Of a DNA stretch of 64,000 nucleotides, positions 17,835 to 26,815 are shown in pieces; position 1 is the stretch's first letter; each line of letters begins with the position of its first letter. The DNA lies in NCBI GenBank assembly GCA_049585815.1, contig JBAVAR010000011.1, forward strand, positions 1 to 64,000, written 5' to 3'. Origin of the DNA: DATLSM01 sp049585815. Its GTDB lineage: Bacteria; Actinomycetota; Thermoleophilia; Solirubrobacterales; 70-9. A program made the position numbers and the translations under genes. The notes under the pieces are model-generated. The model did not search any database and was not told the DNA's origin. It saw only the letters and a list, made by a program, of their open reading frames with translations.

Positions 17835-18473
17835 GTGGCACAGCGCCTGAAGCCCTTGAAGGAGCCCAGGCAGGCTCGATCGCGAGAGACCTTTGATGCC
17901 ATCCTGGCGGCAGCGGCTCAGGTTTTCGAGCGCCAGGGCTATGCGGGCGCGACCACAAATCGGATCGCGGAGCGAGCGGGCGTCTCGATCGGGTCGCTCT
18001 ACCAGTACTTTCCCAACAAGGACGCCATCCTCTTCGCGTTGGCCGAGCGGCATCTGGAGCAGGGCAATCAGCTCCTCGCACCGCTCGTCGTTGACTTTGT
18101 GGCCGATCCACCACCGGTGCGCGAGGGCCTTGAACTGCTTTTTGGCGCGATGGTCGAGTTACACGCCGACTCACCACGCCTGCACCGGGTCCTCTTTGAG
18201 GAGTGCCCTCGCCCTGCCGCTCTACAGGAGCAACTCGATGCCACCTATCGAATCGCAGTCGAGGCGGTTGAGGTGTGGCTCTCCAGTCGCCGTGAGGTCG
18301 ATGTTGCGGATCCGCGCCTTGCGGCGGAGCTCGTCATTCAGAGCGTCGAGGGGGTTACCCACGGCCTCGTGATCCATCCACGATCCGGCCGCAAGCCCAC
18401 CGACTACGCTGCGGAGACGGTGACCCTCCTTTCACGCTACCTCTGTCCGCGGGATCGCCGCGGCGGTGGCTGA
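17835..18473 (+). CDS. TetR-family regulator
   Basis: 212 residues from GTG 17835 with GGAG upstream. The N-terminal HTH (about 10-65) reads RSRETFDAILAAAAQVFERQ, GYAGATTNRIAERAGVSIGSLYQYFPNKDAILF, a typical TetR signature. The C-terminal helical domain, with LHRVLFEECPRP and LVIQSVEGVTHGLVIH, binds an unknown ligand. The intergenic region to the divergent SRPBCC gene contains AT-rich, partly palindromic sequence (about 17774-17795) and a TTGACA at 17798-17803, so autoregulation plus control of 17320-17766 is a reasonable inference. Confidence 0.9.
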   Translation: MAQRLKPLKEPRQARSRETFDAILAAAAQVFERQGYAGATTNRIAERAGVSIGSLYQYFPNKDAILFALAERHLEQGNQLLAPLVVDFVADPPPVREGLELLFGAMVELHADSPRLHRVLFEECPRPAALQEQLDATYRIAVEAVEVWLSSRREVDVADPRLAAELVIQSVEGVTHGLVIHPRSGRKPTDYAAETVTLLSRYLCPRDRRGGG

Positions 18474-18535
18474 TCGAGGAACTCGAACCTCGCCTCCACA
18501 GGCAGTGGAAAACCTGCGGTCGAAGCGAGGGGGCG

Positions 18536-20566
18536 CTAAGGAAGGTTGAGGCGGAGCGCCTTCGACACCCGGGGTTCGTCGCCGCCGAGCGTGGCCTTGA
18601 CGAGGACCAACAGTCTCCCTGGTAGCGCCTGGAGCCGCTTCCCGGCGCGGGTCAGCTTCAGGGTCACCTTCTCGGCGGCGCCGGTCTGGAGTGTCAGATT
18701 TGCATGGGCGACGATCACGGCCCGCTTGCCTGAGCGGGCCGTCGCGATCAGCCTGCCGTGGCACGGCGCCGTGATGCAATGGACCTTGAACTCCAGGCGG
18801 CCGAGGTGCTTGAACGTCAGGTAAGGATGCTCGAGGCCGCCGGGAGCGGACGTAGTCGTGATGGTCCGGTCGGCGCCGAACGCGGTCCCGGTCCCGTTCG
18901 TCACCACCACGCGAAAATGGTAGGTCGTTCCCGCAGTGAGTCCTGCGATTGCCGCGGCGAAGTGGACCCCGCGGGTGGTTGCTTCGATCGGCTTGGCAGG
19001 GGTCTTCGAGCCGTAGGCGGTGGTCGGTCCATATTCGAAGCTGACGCTGCCGGGCGCCAAATCTGGGTTGGTCGCCGCTCCGGCCAGACTCGCGCCGTTC
19101 ATGCCAACCGCGCTTGCCGCTTCGGTGGTCGCGCTCGGTGTTGCCACCTCGAAGGCACCAATGTCACAGGCCGCGCCGGCCGGCCGCAGCACTCCCCGGC
19201 CGTCGGTGGCGGGGCAGCCCGCCGCGCCCCCGGCGTCGATCGCCGGACTGCCCTGCTGCAGAGCCGCCGTCTCCACCGGCCCGCCGTTTTCGGCAAGGGG
19301 CCCGACCTTCGGATCGGTTTCGACCTGATCTCCAGGTCCGTCGAAATCGCATTGGGTCAGGCTGTCGATGTTGTGGCCGAGCGAGATGAGTTCGCCGCCG
19401 GGATGAGGGATCGCGCAGTTCTGACCGCCCCCGCGGACGGTGCCTTCGGCGAAGAGCGAGTTCTCGGCTTCGACCCGTCCACCGGCGTAGAGGTCGCCGC
19501 CTTCCGTTGTCAGCGTCGTCCCTTCGCCATCGACCGCATTGCCGACCAAGGTCGAGTTGACGATAGTTGCAGTCCCGCCGGTGTCAAGACCTCCGCCGAG
19601 CGCCACCCCTTCTTTTACGTTCTCGGTGATGGAATTGTCGGCGATCGTGGTGTTGATGATCGCCGTCCCCGTCCCGGCGATCAAGGCTCCACCCCCGTAA
19701 AGGCCGATGTGTTCTTCGGCGGTCGGTTCGTTCATAAACGCGCGGTTTCTGGCGATGGTGGCGCCTTCGATCGTGTCGTCGGTACCACCCAGGATCTCCA
19801 GTCCGGCGCCTTCCCCGAGGATCATCACGTTGCCGATCGGGCGGACTTCGTTGCCCGTGATCGCGACGTGTGAGATAGAGGCCTTCGTGCCGTCGAAGTA
19901 GAGGCCGCCGCCGAACATGCTGAAACCTTCCGACGTGTTCCCTTTGATCGAACCGCCTTCGATCGTCAGGTTCGCACCTTCCACATTTACACCGGCGCCC
20001 CAGTTGTGGAGCCCGTGAATTCGGTTGTCGGAAACGACCGTGTCACGGAGGGTGAGACTGGTGGCGCCGGAGGACGCGATGCCCGCCCCATATGGAAAGC
20101 CGGTGGAGCCGGTTTCGATTTCGTTCTCGTCGAACAGGGAGTTGGCAACAGTCAGGTTGCCGCCCCTCTGATCGATCCCGGCGCCGGCGGCTTCCTGTCC
20201 CGGGAAGTCGAGTTTCCCTTCGGCGATCTGCACACCCTCGATCGTCACGGTCGGGGAGCCGTTGATGATGATCACCCGCGAGTGACGTCCTGCGCTGATC
20301 GTCGTCTGCCCGGCCCCGGCCCCTTCGATCGTCAGTGAGTTGAAGATTTCCAGCTGACCGCTGGTCAGTGAGATCTCGCCGACCGAGGCGGGGATCACGA
20401 TTGTCCCGCCGGGGTCGACTTCTTCGATCGCTTTGCGCAGCGAGCCCGCCCCAGAGTCGTTTCCGTTCTGAACCACGACTGTCGGCGCTGCCGCTGCCGT
20501 GCCGGCGGGGAGCAGGGCCAGTGTTCCCATCACGAGCGCCGTCTTGAGAGCGATTCGTTGCCCCAT
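18536..20566 (-). CDS. Large secreted beta-helix protein with Fn3-like C-terminal module
   Basis: 676 residues. A signal peptide (ALVMGTLALLPAGTAAAA) leads into a right-handed parallel beta-helix: repeated turns such as GAGLEILGGTDDTIEGATIA, ITGNEV and GGGLDTGGTATIVNSTLVGNA. At about 430-475, GGPVETAALQQGSPAIDAG...DGRGVLRPAGAACDIGAFEV is the 'choice-of-anchor Q' ending common to surface beta-helix proteins. An Fn3-like module follows (VSFEYGPTTAYGSKT, then TAGTTYHFRVVVTNGTG) and a beta-rich tail containing two cysteines and LIATARSGKRAVIVAHANL. No catalytic residues of polysaccharide lyases are obvious. Exported surface or matrix protein is the best call. Confidence 0.85.
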   Translation of the reverse strand: MGQRIALKTALVMGTLALLPAGTAAAAPTVVVQNGNDSGAGSLRKAIEEVDPGGTIVIPASVGEISLTSGQLEIFNSLTIEGAGAGQTTISAGRHSRVIIINGSPTVTIEGVQIAEGKLDFPGQEAAGAGIDQRGGNLTVANSLFDENEIETGSTGFPYGAGIASSGATSLTLRDTVVSDNRIHGLHNWGAGVNVEGANLTIEGGSIKGNTSEGFSMFGGGLYFDGTKASISHVAITGNEVRPIGNVMILGEGAGLEILGGTDDTIEGATIARNRAFMNEPTAEEHIGLYGGGALIAGTGTAIINTTIADNSITENVKEGVALGGGLDTGGTATIVNSTLVGNAVDGEGTTLTTEGGDLYAGGRVEAENSLFAEGTVRGGGQNCAIPHPGGELISLGHNIDSLTQCDFDGPGDQVETDPKVGPLAENGGPVETAALQQGSPAIDAGGAAGCPATDGRGVLRPAGAACDIGAFEVATPSATTEAASAVGMNGASLAGAATNPDLAPGSVSFEYGPTTAYGSKTPAKPIEATTRGVHFAAAIAGLTAGTTYHFRVVVTNGTGTAFGADRTITTTSAPGGLEHPYLTFKHLGRLEFKVHCITAPCHGRLIATARSGKRAVIVAHANLTLQTGAAEKVTLKLTRAGKRLQALPGRLLVLVKATLGGDEPRVSKALRLNLP

Positions 20567-20670
20567 TACCTTCTCCGCCCGATCCTAACCACTTCCCCCG
20601 GATAAACAAAGGGACTTGAAGACGACGGCCCGGAGTGTCGGCCCGGCCGTTCGCATTGCAATTCTAGTCA

Positions 20671-21933
20671 TCAGCTGACCGGAGCCGCGGTCGGACCTCG
20701 AGGACGGTCCTGGTGCGCTGGTGCACCCTCCATTGGCGGGCGACGTTTCCCCGCGACAGCTTGACACCATCTGCTGTAGCGACCCACCAGTGGCGAAGCA
20801 GAGAGCCCATGGAGAAAAACCGAAAGACCGACCGTCAAGTAGGTGGCCGTGAGTAGTGTGTCCCCTTGGGCCCGATATGTGTCCTCGACGATAACCGCGA
20901 AGACGATCGATGCGAGCCCGCGTGGGCCAAACCAGCCGATGAATGCCACTGTCGCTCTCTGCGCATGAGTGCCCCACAACGAGATCGCCACCGGCACCAT
21001 CCGCACGACGGTGAGACTCAGCAACGCGTACAGCACGATCTGCCAACTGACATGCTCAAGCATCGGGCCAAGCAGAACGGCACCGAAGACCAGGAATGTG
21101 ATGGTGTCCAGCATTGCACCACTCTCCTCGGTAAAACGCATCATCCGATCGACGTCGTGGTGGGCAAACAGGCCAAACAAAGCGCCCGCCGTGAAGGCGG
21201 CAATGAAGCCCGATCCGCCAAAAGCCTCCGCGATCCCGTAAGCAAGGACGGCCGCGGCCACCGGGATGATCTGACGCCATGAATCCTCGATCAGGCGCCT
21301 TGCGCCGGCGGCAACCACGATCCAGGCAGCGAGTGCTGCCGCCATGAAACCCCCGATCAACCCATATCCGATCTCCTTGCCAATCACCTGTGCGGCGTGA
21401 GGTGGCCCGCCAGAGGACGTGGCGAGGACGATCAACAGCAGCGGCACACAGATCCCGTCATTGAGGCCACTCTCGACGTTGAGCGACTGGCGCACACGCT
21501 GGGGGAGCCTCGTATCTGTGACAACCGCGCTGCCGAGACCGGCATCGGTCGGCGCGAGGATCACACCGAGAATCAAAGCCTCGCTGAGTGAAAACGAGCG
21601 AAAGAGGATGAGTGCAACGGCTGCGCCAAGGACGATGGTCAGCGGCAATCCGACCCCAAGTAATCGACCAGGGAGTGATGCTTCGCGCCGCAGTGCGCGC
21701 AAATTGATGCGGGATGCATCCGAGAACAGCACCACCGCAAGCGTTGCTTCGGCAAGCTTTCGCACCGTTGAGCTGGTTGGTCCCAATGTGAGGTCATTGA
21801 GCACCAGTGGGCCGACGAGAACGCCGACCGCCACCACCACCATCGCTGGCGTGATCGGCGAGGTCGACAATCGTTGCGAGACCCCGGCGAGGAGCAGCAG
21901 CGTAAGTCCGAGCGTCGCGAGGCCCCAGTTCAC
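20671..21933 (-). CDS. Cation/proton antiporter, CPA1/NhaP-like
   Basis: About 420 residues from GTG 21933 (MNWGLATLGL); a TTG three codons upstream is an alternative. The protein has roughly 11-12 hydrophobic helices. Diagnostic blocks are ITPAMVVVAVGVLVGP, LAEATLAVVLFSDASRI, GLPLTIVLGAAVALILF, ALILGVILAPTDAGLGSAVV (with the APTD motif of the ion path) and SLNVESGLNDGICVPLLLIV (the conserved ESGLND). A late motif FIGWFGPRGLASIVFAVIV is also typical. It exchanges Na+ or K+ for H+ at the membrane. The C-terminal tail is short, with no regulatory nucleotide-binding domain. Confidence 0.9.
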   Translation of the reverse strand: MNWGLATLGLTLLLLAGVSQRLSTSPITPAMVVVAVGVLVGPLVLNDLTLGPTSSTVRKLAEATLAVVLFSDASRINLRALRREASLPGRLLGVGLPLTIVLGAAVALILFRSFSLSEALILGVILAPTDAGLGSAVVTDTRLPQRVRQSLNVESGLNDGICVPLLLIVLATSSGGPPHAAQVIGKEIGYGLIGGFMAAALAAWIVVAAGARRLIEDSWRQIIPVAAAVLAYGIAEAFGGSGFIAAFTAGALFGLFAHHDVDRMMRFTEESGAMLDTITFLVFGAVLLGPMLEHVSWQIVLYALLSLTVVRMVPVAISLWGTHAQRATVAFIGWFGPRGLASIVFAVIVEDTYRAQGDTLLTATYLTVGLSVFLHGLSASPLVGRYSRWCQAVAGKRRPPMEGAPAHQDRPRGPTAAPVS

Positions 21934-22094
21934 GGCTGTCAAGATATATCGCGGCCCGCCGCGTCCGGGAGGGCAGCATGAAGAGTCCTAACGGCTGGAT
22001 CACGCTGATTGGGCTCAGTAGCCCTCCTCGGTAGCCCTCTGATCAGGAGGCCCGTCTTACGTAATGCCCTAAAAAGCTCCCGAACTTCGTTCGA

Positions 22095-22760
22095 CTACCG
22101 GCTATGGAGGCGACGACGGTGGCGCACTTTACATCGCGTTTTGCCGTGAACTTTGACCCGTATGCGGCCCCTCTTGCACCGCAATCCGATAGGCGACGTC
22201 GGAGTCGGATCTTCGACTGGCGGCACGACATCGACGTGCAAGTCCTGTTCGGAGAGGAGATAATCAGGAGATTCCAGGGCAGCCGTGGAGGCGGGTGGGG
22301 CCGGGCGGGAATTCGAATCGGTTTTGGCTGCGGTGAAATGGCTCGCGTAAAGACAGATTCAATAATCGTTGACACCTTCAAGGGCGAGGTGAAGGGGACC
22401 GCTCTGGGCAGATCCATTCCCAATCGATTCAAGGCTCCAGATGCAGCGTTCGGGGTGCCAGCCAGGAGGCGGTGGTGGCATATTCGGAGGATGCCCCGCG
22501 ACTTCCAAGAGCCATAACCAAACTGGGGGACAGGAGGTTCGCTGCGGAGGTGGGGGCGCAAGGGTGGCGGTCGCCGACCACGCGCAAACCCGGTTCGCCC
22601 GCAGGGCATTCGTTGTATGAAACGGAGAGATTCTGGACCGCAGCGGCTGAGAGGTCTGGTGCTACGACGACACCTTCGATCGAGCCAGTTGTCGCAGATG
22701 CTGAAGCAGGGGCAAGGAAGAGCAGGAGGGCGACGGTGACCTAGACTGCGCAGCAGTCGA
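22095..22760 (-). pseudogene. Decayed gene for a secreted Cys-tailed protein
   Basis: Minus-strand coding signal is split over frames. Codons 22740-22429 read VTVALLLFLAPASASA (signal peptide) and TGSIEGVVVAPDLSAAAV, but the frame lacks a start (TAG at 22741-22743) and ends at TGA 22429-22431. A one-base shift upstream would supply the missing N-terminal LLRSL. The signal then resumes in another frame (SIGNGSAQSGPLHLALEGVNDY), hits TGA at 22359-22361, and continues to a true-looking C terminus (DYLLSEQDLHVDVVPPVEDP, then LRCKRGRIRVKVHGKTRCKV) ending at TAG 22095-22097. The CxxGxxxxxxGxxxC basic tail is shared with other exported proteins here. At least three lesions make it a pseudogene. Confidence 0.65.
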
Positions 22761-22890
22761 CTCTTGGCCTCACGGGATAAGGGTAGTCAGGCATCTGAAC
22801 GTGTCAAATTTGCCGGGGGTCGCCCCATTGGCAGGTTGCGCCGAGCAAAGGCGGGCAGAGGCGGGTCGGAGTCGTGGCCCAAGCCATTAC

Positions 22891-22935
22891 CCGCCGGCGG
22901 TAGCGAGAGATGGATCTTCGCCCGCTATAGAGAAA
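22891..22935 (+). repeat. Repeat copy 3 (degenerate)
   Basis: GGCGGTAGCGAGAGA is shared exactly with the copy at 6015-6080, followed by a diverged GGATCTTCGCC, then CCGCTAT and GAGAAA as after the initiator tRNA. Confidence 0.5.
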
Positions 22936-23014
22936 CGGCCTTTGCGTGTTTCGAGTTAGCTGCCGCGGATCGGAGCGAGGCCCAAAAGAGACGCCTTCTG
23001 GGAACATCTCGGCG

Positions 23015-24586
23015 ATGCAGGGCGGAGAGAGCATTGAGCGGGACGATCTTGCGGAGGTATTGGAGCGTCGCAAGTTGACCCAGGATGAGGCACGGCCGGA
23101 TGCAGTCGAACGCCGCCATGAGAGAGGTGCACGGACGGCACGGGAAAACATCGCCGATCTCGTCGACCCCGGGTCCTTCGTCGAGTACGGAAGGTTTGCG
23201 ATCGCTGGTCAGCGAGCGCGCCGCGATCTCCAGGAACTAGTCGAGCGCACCCCGGCGGATGGCCTCGTGGCTGGTACGGCTCGCGTCAATGGACACCTTT
23301 TCGGAGAGGACTGCGCCTGCGCTGTGCTTGCCTACGACTACACCGTCTTGGCTGGGACTCAGGGTGTGCTGGGCCATCGGAAGAAGGATCGGCTCTTCGA
23401 GCTGATCGATCGCATGCGGCTACCGACGGTCTTCTTCGCCGAGGGCGGCGGGGGGCGACCGGGCGACTCGGACTATCCCGTCGTCTCCGCACTTGACACC
23501 AGAGCCTTTGCGCTCTGGGCCGGGCTTTCGGGCCGCGTGCCCCGCATCGCTGTTGTTGCGGGTCGCTGCTTCGCGGGAAACGCTGTGATCGCCGGATGTG
23601 CGGACCTGATTGTGGCAACGGAGAACGTCTCGCTGGGCATGGGAGGCCCCGCCATGATCGAGGGAGGGGGCCTGGGCAAGGTCCATCCCGATGAGGTTGG
23701 GCCACTCGAAATGCAAGCGCGCAACGGGGTCATAGACGTAGCCGTCGTCAACGAGCAGGCCGCCACGGCGGTTACGAAGCGATTGCTGGCCTACTTCCAG
23801 GGCGCTACGGAAACAACGCACACGCCCGACCAAAACTACCTCCGGGAACTCGTCCCTGAACGCCAACGACGCGCCTACGCGGTGCAACCGATCATCGAAA
23901 CGCTTGCCGACCATGAATCGGTCACCTTCTTGCGGGAGCGCTTTGCGCCAGAGATGGTCACCGCGCTCGCGCGGATCGAGGGACGCCCGCTTGGTTTGAT
24001 CGCAAACGACACCCGTCACATGGCGGGAGCGGTAACCAGCGACGCCGCCGATAAGGCCGCCAGGTTTATGCAGCTATGCGACGCATTTGGACTGCCCATG
24101 GTTTCCTTGGTCGATACACCAGGAATGATGGTGGGCCCTGAGGCGGAGGCGACTGGCTTGGTGCGGCACGCATCGCGACTTCTGGTCGCCGGGGCGGCGC
24201 TTCGTGTCCCACTCGTCGCCGTAATTCTGCGGCGGGGCTATGGCCTCGGCGCCCAGGCAATGGTGGGGGGCAGCCTGCATGAGCCGCTTCTCACCCTGGC
24301 CTGGCCGACGGCTCATCTCGGCCCGATGGGCCTGGAGGGTGCGGTCAGACTGGCGCTCCGCAAGGAGCTTGATGCCATCGCTGACGAGGGGGAGCGCGAG
24401 CAGCGGATCCGCGACCTCACTGAGGCAGCAGAGCGAAACGCACAGGCACTGAACGCCGCAGCCTTATTCGAGATCGATGACGTCATCGATCCAACGGAGA
24501 CGCGGTCTCTGATCGCCTCAACGCTCGGAGCGGCTGCGCAGGGGGCCGAGCCTGCGCGCTTGCGCAGATTCGTCGATACGTGGTAG
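23015..24586 (+). CDS. Acyl-CoA carboxylase carboxyltransferase (beta) subunit
   Basis: 523 residues from ATG 23015; a GTG at 22946 is possible but adds unrelated residues. The protein has the two crotonase-like halves of biotin-dependent carboxyltransferases. The N half has FVEYGRFAIAG, GDYTVLAGTQG-type CAVLAYDYTVLAGTQGVLGH, and FFAEGGGGRPGD, and GRCFAGNAVIAGCADLIVATENVSLGMGGPAMIEGGG. The C half has LGLIANDTRHMAGAVTSDAADKAARFMQLCDAFGLPMVSLVDTPGMMVGPEAE and ILRRGYGLGAQAMVGG. It transfers CO2 from carboxybiotin to an acyl-CoA (acetyl-, propionyl- or similar). No biotin carboxylase/BCCP subunit is adjacent, so the alpha subunit must be elsewhere. Confidence 0.9.
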   Translation: MQGGESIERDDLAEVLERRKLTQDEARPDAVERRHERGARTARENIADLVDPGSFVEYGRFAIAGQRARRDLQELVERTPADGLVAGTARVNGHLFGEDCACAVLAYDYTVLAGTQGVLGHRKKDRLFELIDRMRLPTVFFAEGGGGRPGDSDYPVVSALDTRAFALWAGLSGRVPRIAVVAGRCFAGNAVIAGCADLIVATENVSLGMGGPAMIEGGGLGKVHPDEVGPLEMQARNGVIDVAVVNEQAATAVTKRLLAYFQGATETTHTPDQNYLRELVPERQRRAYAVQPIIETLADHESVTFLRERFAPEMVTALARIEGRPLGLIANDTRHMAGAVTSDAADKAARFMQLCDAFGLPMVSLVDTPGMMVGPEAEATGLVRHASRLLVAGAALRVPLVAVILRRGYGLGAQAMVGGSLHEPLLTLAWPTAHLGPMGLEGAVRLALRKELDAIADEGEREQRIRDLTEAAERNAQALNAAALFEIDDVIDPTETRSLIASTLGAAAQGAEPARLRRFVDTW

Positions 24587-24714
24587 AGGGGGGCGCATTC
24601 GGAGAGTCGCTGAGCCCGTCGGGACTCCCCTAACTTTTCGCGCTGAGCTGCCGATCACGGGTTGGCATGGAGGCTGGCTAGCCTCAAGGCAGCGATACTC
24701 CCACCGAGGGAAAG

Positions 24715-25220
24715 TTGGTTCGGGGTTGGCGTCTGACGAAGGACTCGTGGCGAGTGATCCGGCGGGACCCAGCGATGGTTTCGATCGCGTTGATGGGTGC
24801 AGGTTGCGCGTTGGCAGGAGCTGCCGCCATCTTTTACTTTCCGGCTACTTCAGCTCACCGGCCGATTCGCGGGGCGACATTACGCTGGCGGCCGCCAGCG
24901 CCATCTACCCGATGACCTTCCTCAGCGTCTTCTTCAACGTCGCCCTAGCCGGTGCAGCCGCGGCAAGCATTGACGGCCGACCGATCGGCATCCGCGAAGC
25001 GCTCGACATCTCTTGGAAGTGGGTGGGCCGGAGCGTGCAGTGGTCGCTGCTGGCGGCGGGAGTGAGTCAATCCTGGAGCAGATCGCCTCACGAATTCCCG
25101 GCGCCGGGCCTCGCGTCTTGGCTTCTAGGTGCAGCTTGGAGTTTGGCGACAATCTTCGCGGTGCCTTTGCTGGCGCTTGAGGGCGCCGGGCCGCTCAAGA
25201 TCACCGAGTCACGCTGGTGA
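24715..25220 (+). pseudogene. Frameshifted, truncated DUF6159-like membrane protein
   Basis: It starts plausibly at TTG 24715 (GAGGGAAAG upstream) with RGWRLTKDSWRVIRRDPAMV and a first hydrophobic helix, but that frame ends at 24915. The coding signal continues in a second frame: YPMTFLSVFFNVALAGAAAASIDG and WVGRSVQWSLLAAGV. It then briefly fits a third frame (ILEQIASRIPGAG at about 25070-25110) before returning to ASWLLGAAWSLATIFAVPLLALEGAGPL. Intact family members, as I recall them, continue with further helices after this point; here it stops at 25220. At least two or three indels and loss of the C-terminal part make it a pseudogene. Confidence 0.65.
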
Positions 25221-25306
25221 CGGTTCGGCGACGGCAGGTCGGGCCCCAGGAAACGGTCGCTTCGGTGGTTGACAAAAGCCTTCTCGGAGGCGGTTGTTGC
25301 TAGCCG

Positions 25307-25708
25307 TCAGTCAGCCCACCAGTCGCGCTGGCCATTGACGTCATCGCGCCGAGCCTCGCCCAGACTGGGCGCGCCGATTACGAGGATCTCGAGGCCCTCC
25401 TGTCCGGCCTCGTAGCCGCGCCAGGTACCGGCCGGCACGCGCACGGCGTCCCATTTCTTTACCTCGACAATCTCTTCGTCGAGTTTCATCCGCCCGCCCC
25501 CGCTTAGGACCACGTACACCTCCTCCTGCTCTTTGTGGGTGTGGCCATACGGAAAGCGATAGCCGGGCGGGACGCGCTGGTAGCCCAAGCCGGATTTCTC
25601 GAGCTCGAGCGCCTCGGTCGCCAGGCGAAATTCTAGGTCCGGTGCGCCGTTGAACTTGGAGCCCACGTCCTCCAAGTCCTCCTTGAGGTTCCTCAGAGTG
25701 AACGGCAT
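25307..25708 (-). CDS. Cupin-domain protein
   Basis: 133 residues. Cupin motif 1 is PYGHTHKEQEEVYVVLSGGGRMKLD (metal-binding H, H, E pattern), motif 2 WDAVRVPAGTWRGYEAGQEGLEILVIG; the usual third His is replaced (PAGTWR), so metal binding may be weakened. An N-terminal helix-like stretch (LRNLKEDLEDVG) precedes the barrel, and LEKSGLGYQRVPPGYRFP is typical of small actinobacterial cupins that use mannose-6-phosphate-isomerase-like folds. No catalytic role can be assigned. It stands alone. Confidence 0.82.
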   Translation of the reverse strand: MPFTLRNLKEDLEDVGSKFNGAPDLEFRLATEALELEKSGLGYQRVPPGYRFPYGHTHKEQEEVYVVLSGGGRMKLDEEIVEVKKWDAVRVPAGTWRGYEAGQEGLEILVIGAPSLGEARRDDVNGQRDWWAD

Positions 25709-26320
25709 GGCGCAATCCTATTGCACCCAGAGCTGGGGTCGCTGATGTGATCGCCTAGCACCCCGGCGGTGTCAAGTCACCGGGTCAGATTGTGAGCAGT
25801 GCTTCCCATCCAATGCAGTAACGCCCTATTCCCGAGTATCGGCATCGCGCATCCCTTGGCGCAAGAGGAGCGGTGTGCCGCCTTGCCCCGACCTGCTCAG
25901 GTCTGCCATCGGGTGAGCTGCTCGGCGAGCTCCTCGCAAAGGGAGTGGTTCCTACACTCAGATATTCCAAAAGCCCGAGGATTCGACCAACGACGTTCCC
26001 GTGAACCTCGAGAGAGAGAGAGGTACGTACGGGGCTCTTCTTAATTGGATGCACGCGGGGATGGAGTCGTCGCGATGGGGCGCGCAAAGCAGGGCGCTCG
26101 GTCAGCGACCTTGCCCGCGCCCCAAGCGCCACGAGAGTCCTCACTCTGGGTCGCAACAGCGCCGATCGGTTGGCCAGACTCGGCCAAGCCACCGGAAAGC
26201 GCCGATGTTCCGCTCACATCGTCGCGGTGCACCCCCCAGCGTCCGCCCACAGGCATCGACGCCTGCGGCGGCCGGTAGCGACCGATCCTCGAATCCCGCT
26301 CAGCCCCCCCTTGGATCAGT
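25709..26320. other. Intergenic stretch, nothing recognised
   Basis: Open frames exist on both strands but have Arg/Ser/Pro-rich content and no family-like motifs or ribosome binding sites. Confidence 0.45.
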
Positions 26321-26761
26321 TCACCGATGGCTCCCGGTGGCTGAGGGCCTACTCTTCTCGAAGCGTTGAAGGCCGTCATTGGGGATCGCGTCCCAGTGCG
26401 GAGCTGAGGATACCCACTGGCGCCAGGACGGCTGAATTTCGGGGTCTCCCTCCACTGCACCCAGCCGTACTCCAACTACCTGATCCAGTTCGGGGTCACC
26501 ACTGAAAAGCTGCCCGCCGCAGTGAACGCAGAAGGACTTGGGTTGGCCGTCCGGTGGACGAAAGGTGTGGATCGCCTCAGCCCCTGCGACGATCTCAAAC
26601 CCCTCTGCCGGGACGCGCGCATTCAACGTTGAGGTCGTCCCGCTTCGTCGCTGGCAGCGCTTGCAATGGCAATAACCAGCGGTCTCAAACGGCGCCGTAA
26701 CCTGGAAGCGAACTCTGCCACACAGGCATCTTCCGCTCAGTGGTGCCTCTGCTGAAGGCAT
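26321..26761 (-). CDS. GFA-family (CENP-V/GFA domain) protein
   Basis: 146 residues with the zinc ligands of the glutathione-dependent formaldehyde-activating enzyme fold: GRCLCGRVRFQV (CxCG), YCHCKRCQRRSG (CHCxxC) and FCVHCGGQLFS (CxxCG). These bind two zinc ions in a Mss4-like fold. Members act as carbon-sulfur lyase-like or S-hydroxymethyl-handling enzymes, but most are uncharacterised, and an actinobacterium would not be expected to use glutathione. The C-terminal WRQWVSSAPHWDAIPNDGLQRF is the usual family ending. Confidence 0.9.
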   Translation of the reverse strand: MPSAEAPLSGRCLCGRVRFQVTAPFETAGYCHCKRCQRRSGTTSTLNARVPAEGFEIVAGAEAIHTFRPPDGQPKSFCVHCGGQLFSGDPELDQVVGVRLGAVEGDPEIQPSWRQWVSSAPHWDAIPNDGLQRFEKSRPSATGSHR

Positions 26762-26815
26762 GGCTGAGAGGCTAGCTCACGATCTCCGCCCGATCGGTCA
26801 AGCTGTGGCGCACCG

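Noticed and set aside
18758..19873. Long plus-strand open frame opposite the beta-helix protein
   Set aside because: Antisense of a protein with signal peptide, beta-helix repeats and anchor motif; no ribosome binding site or family content.
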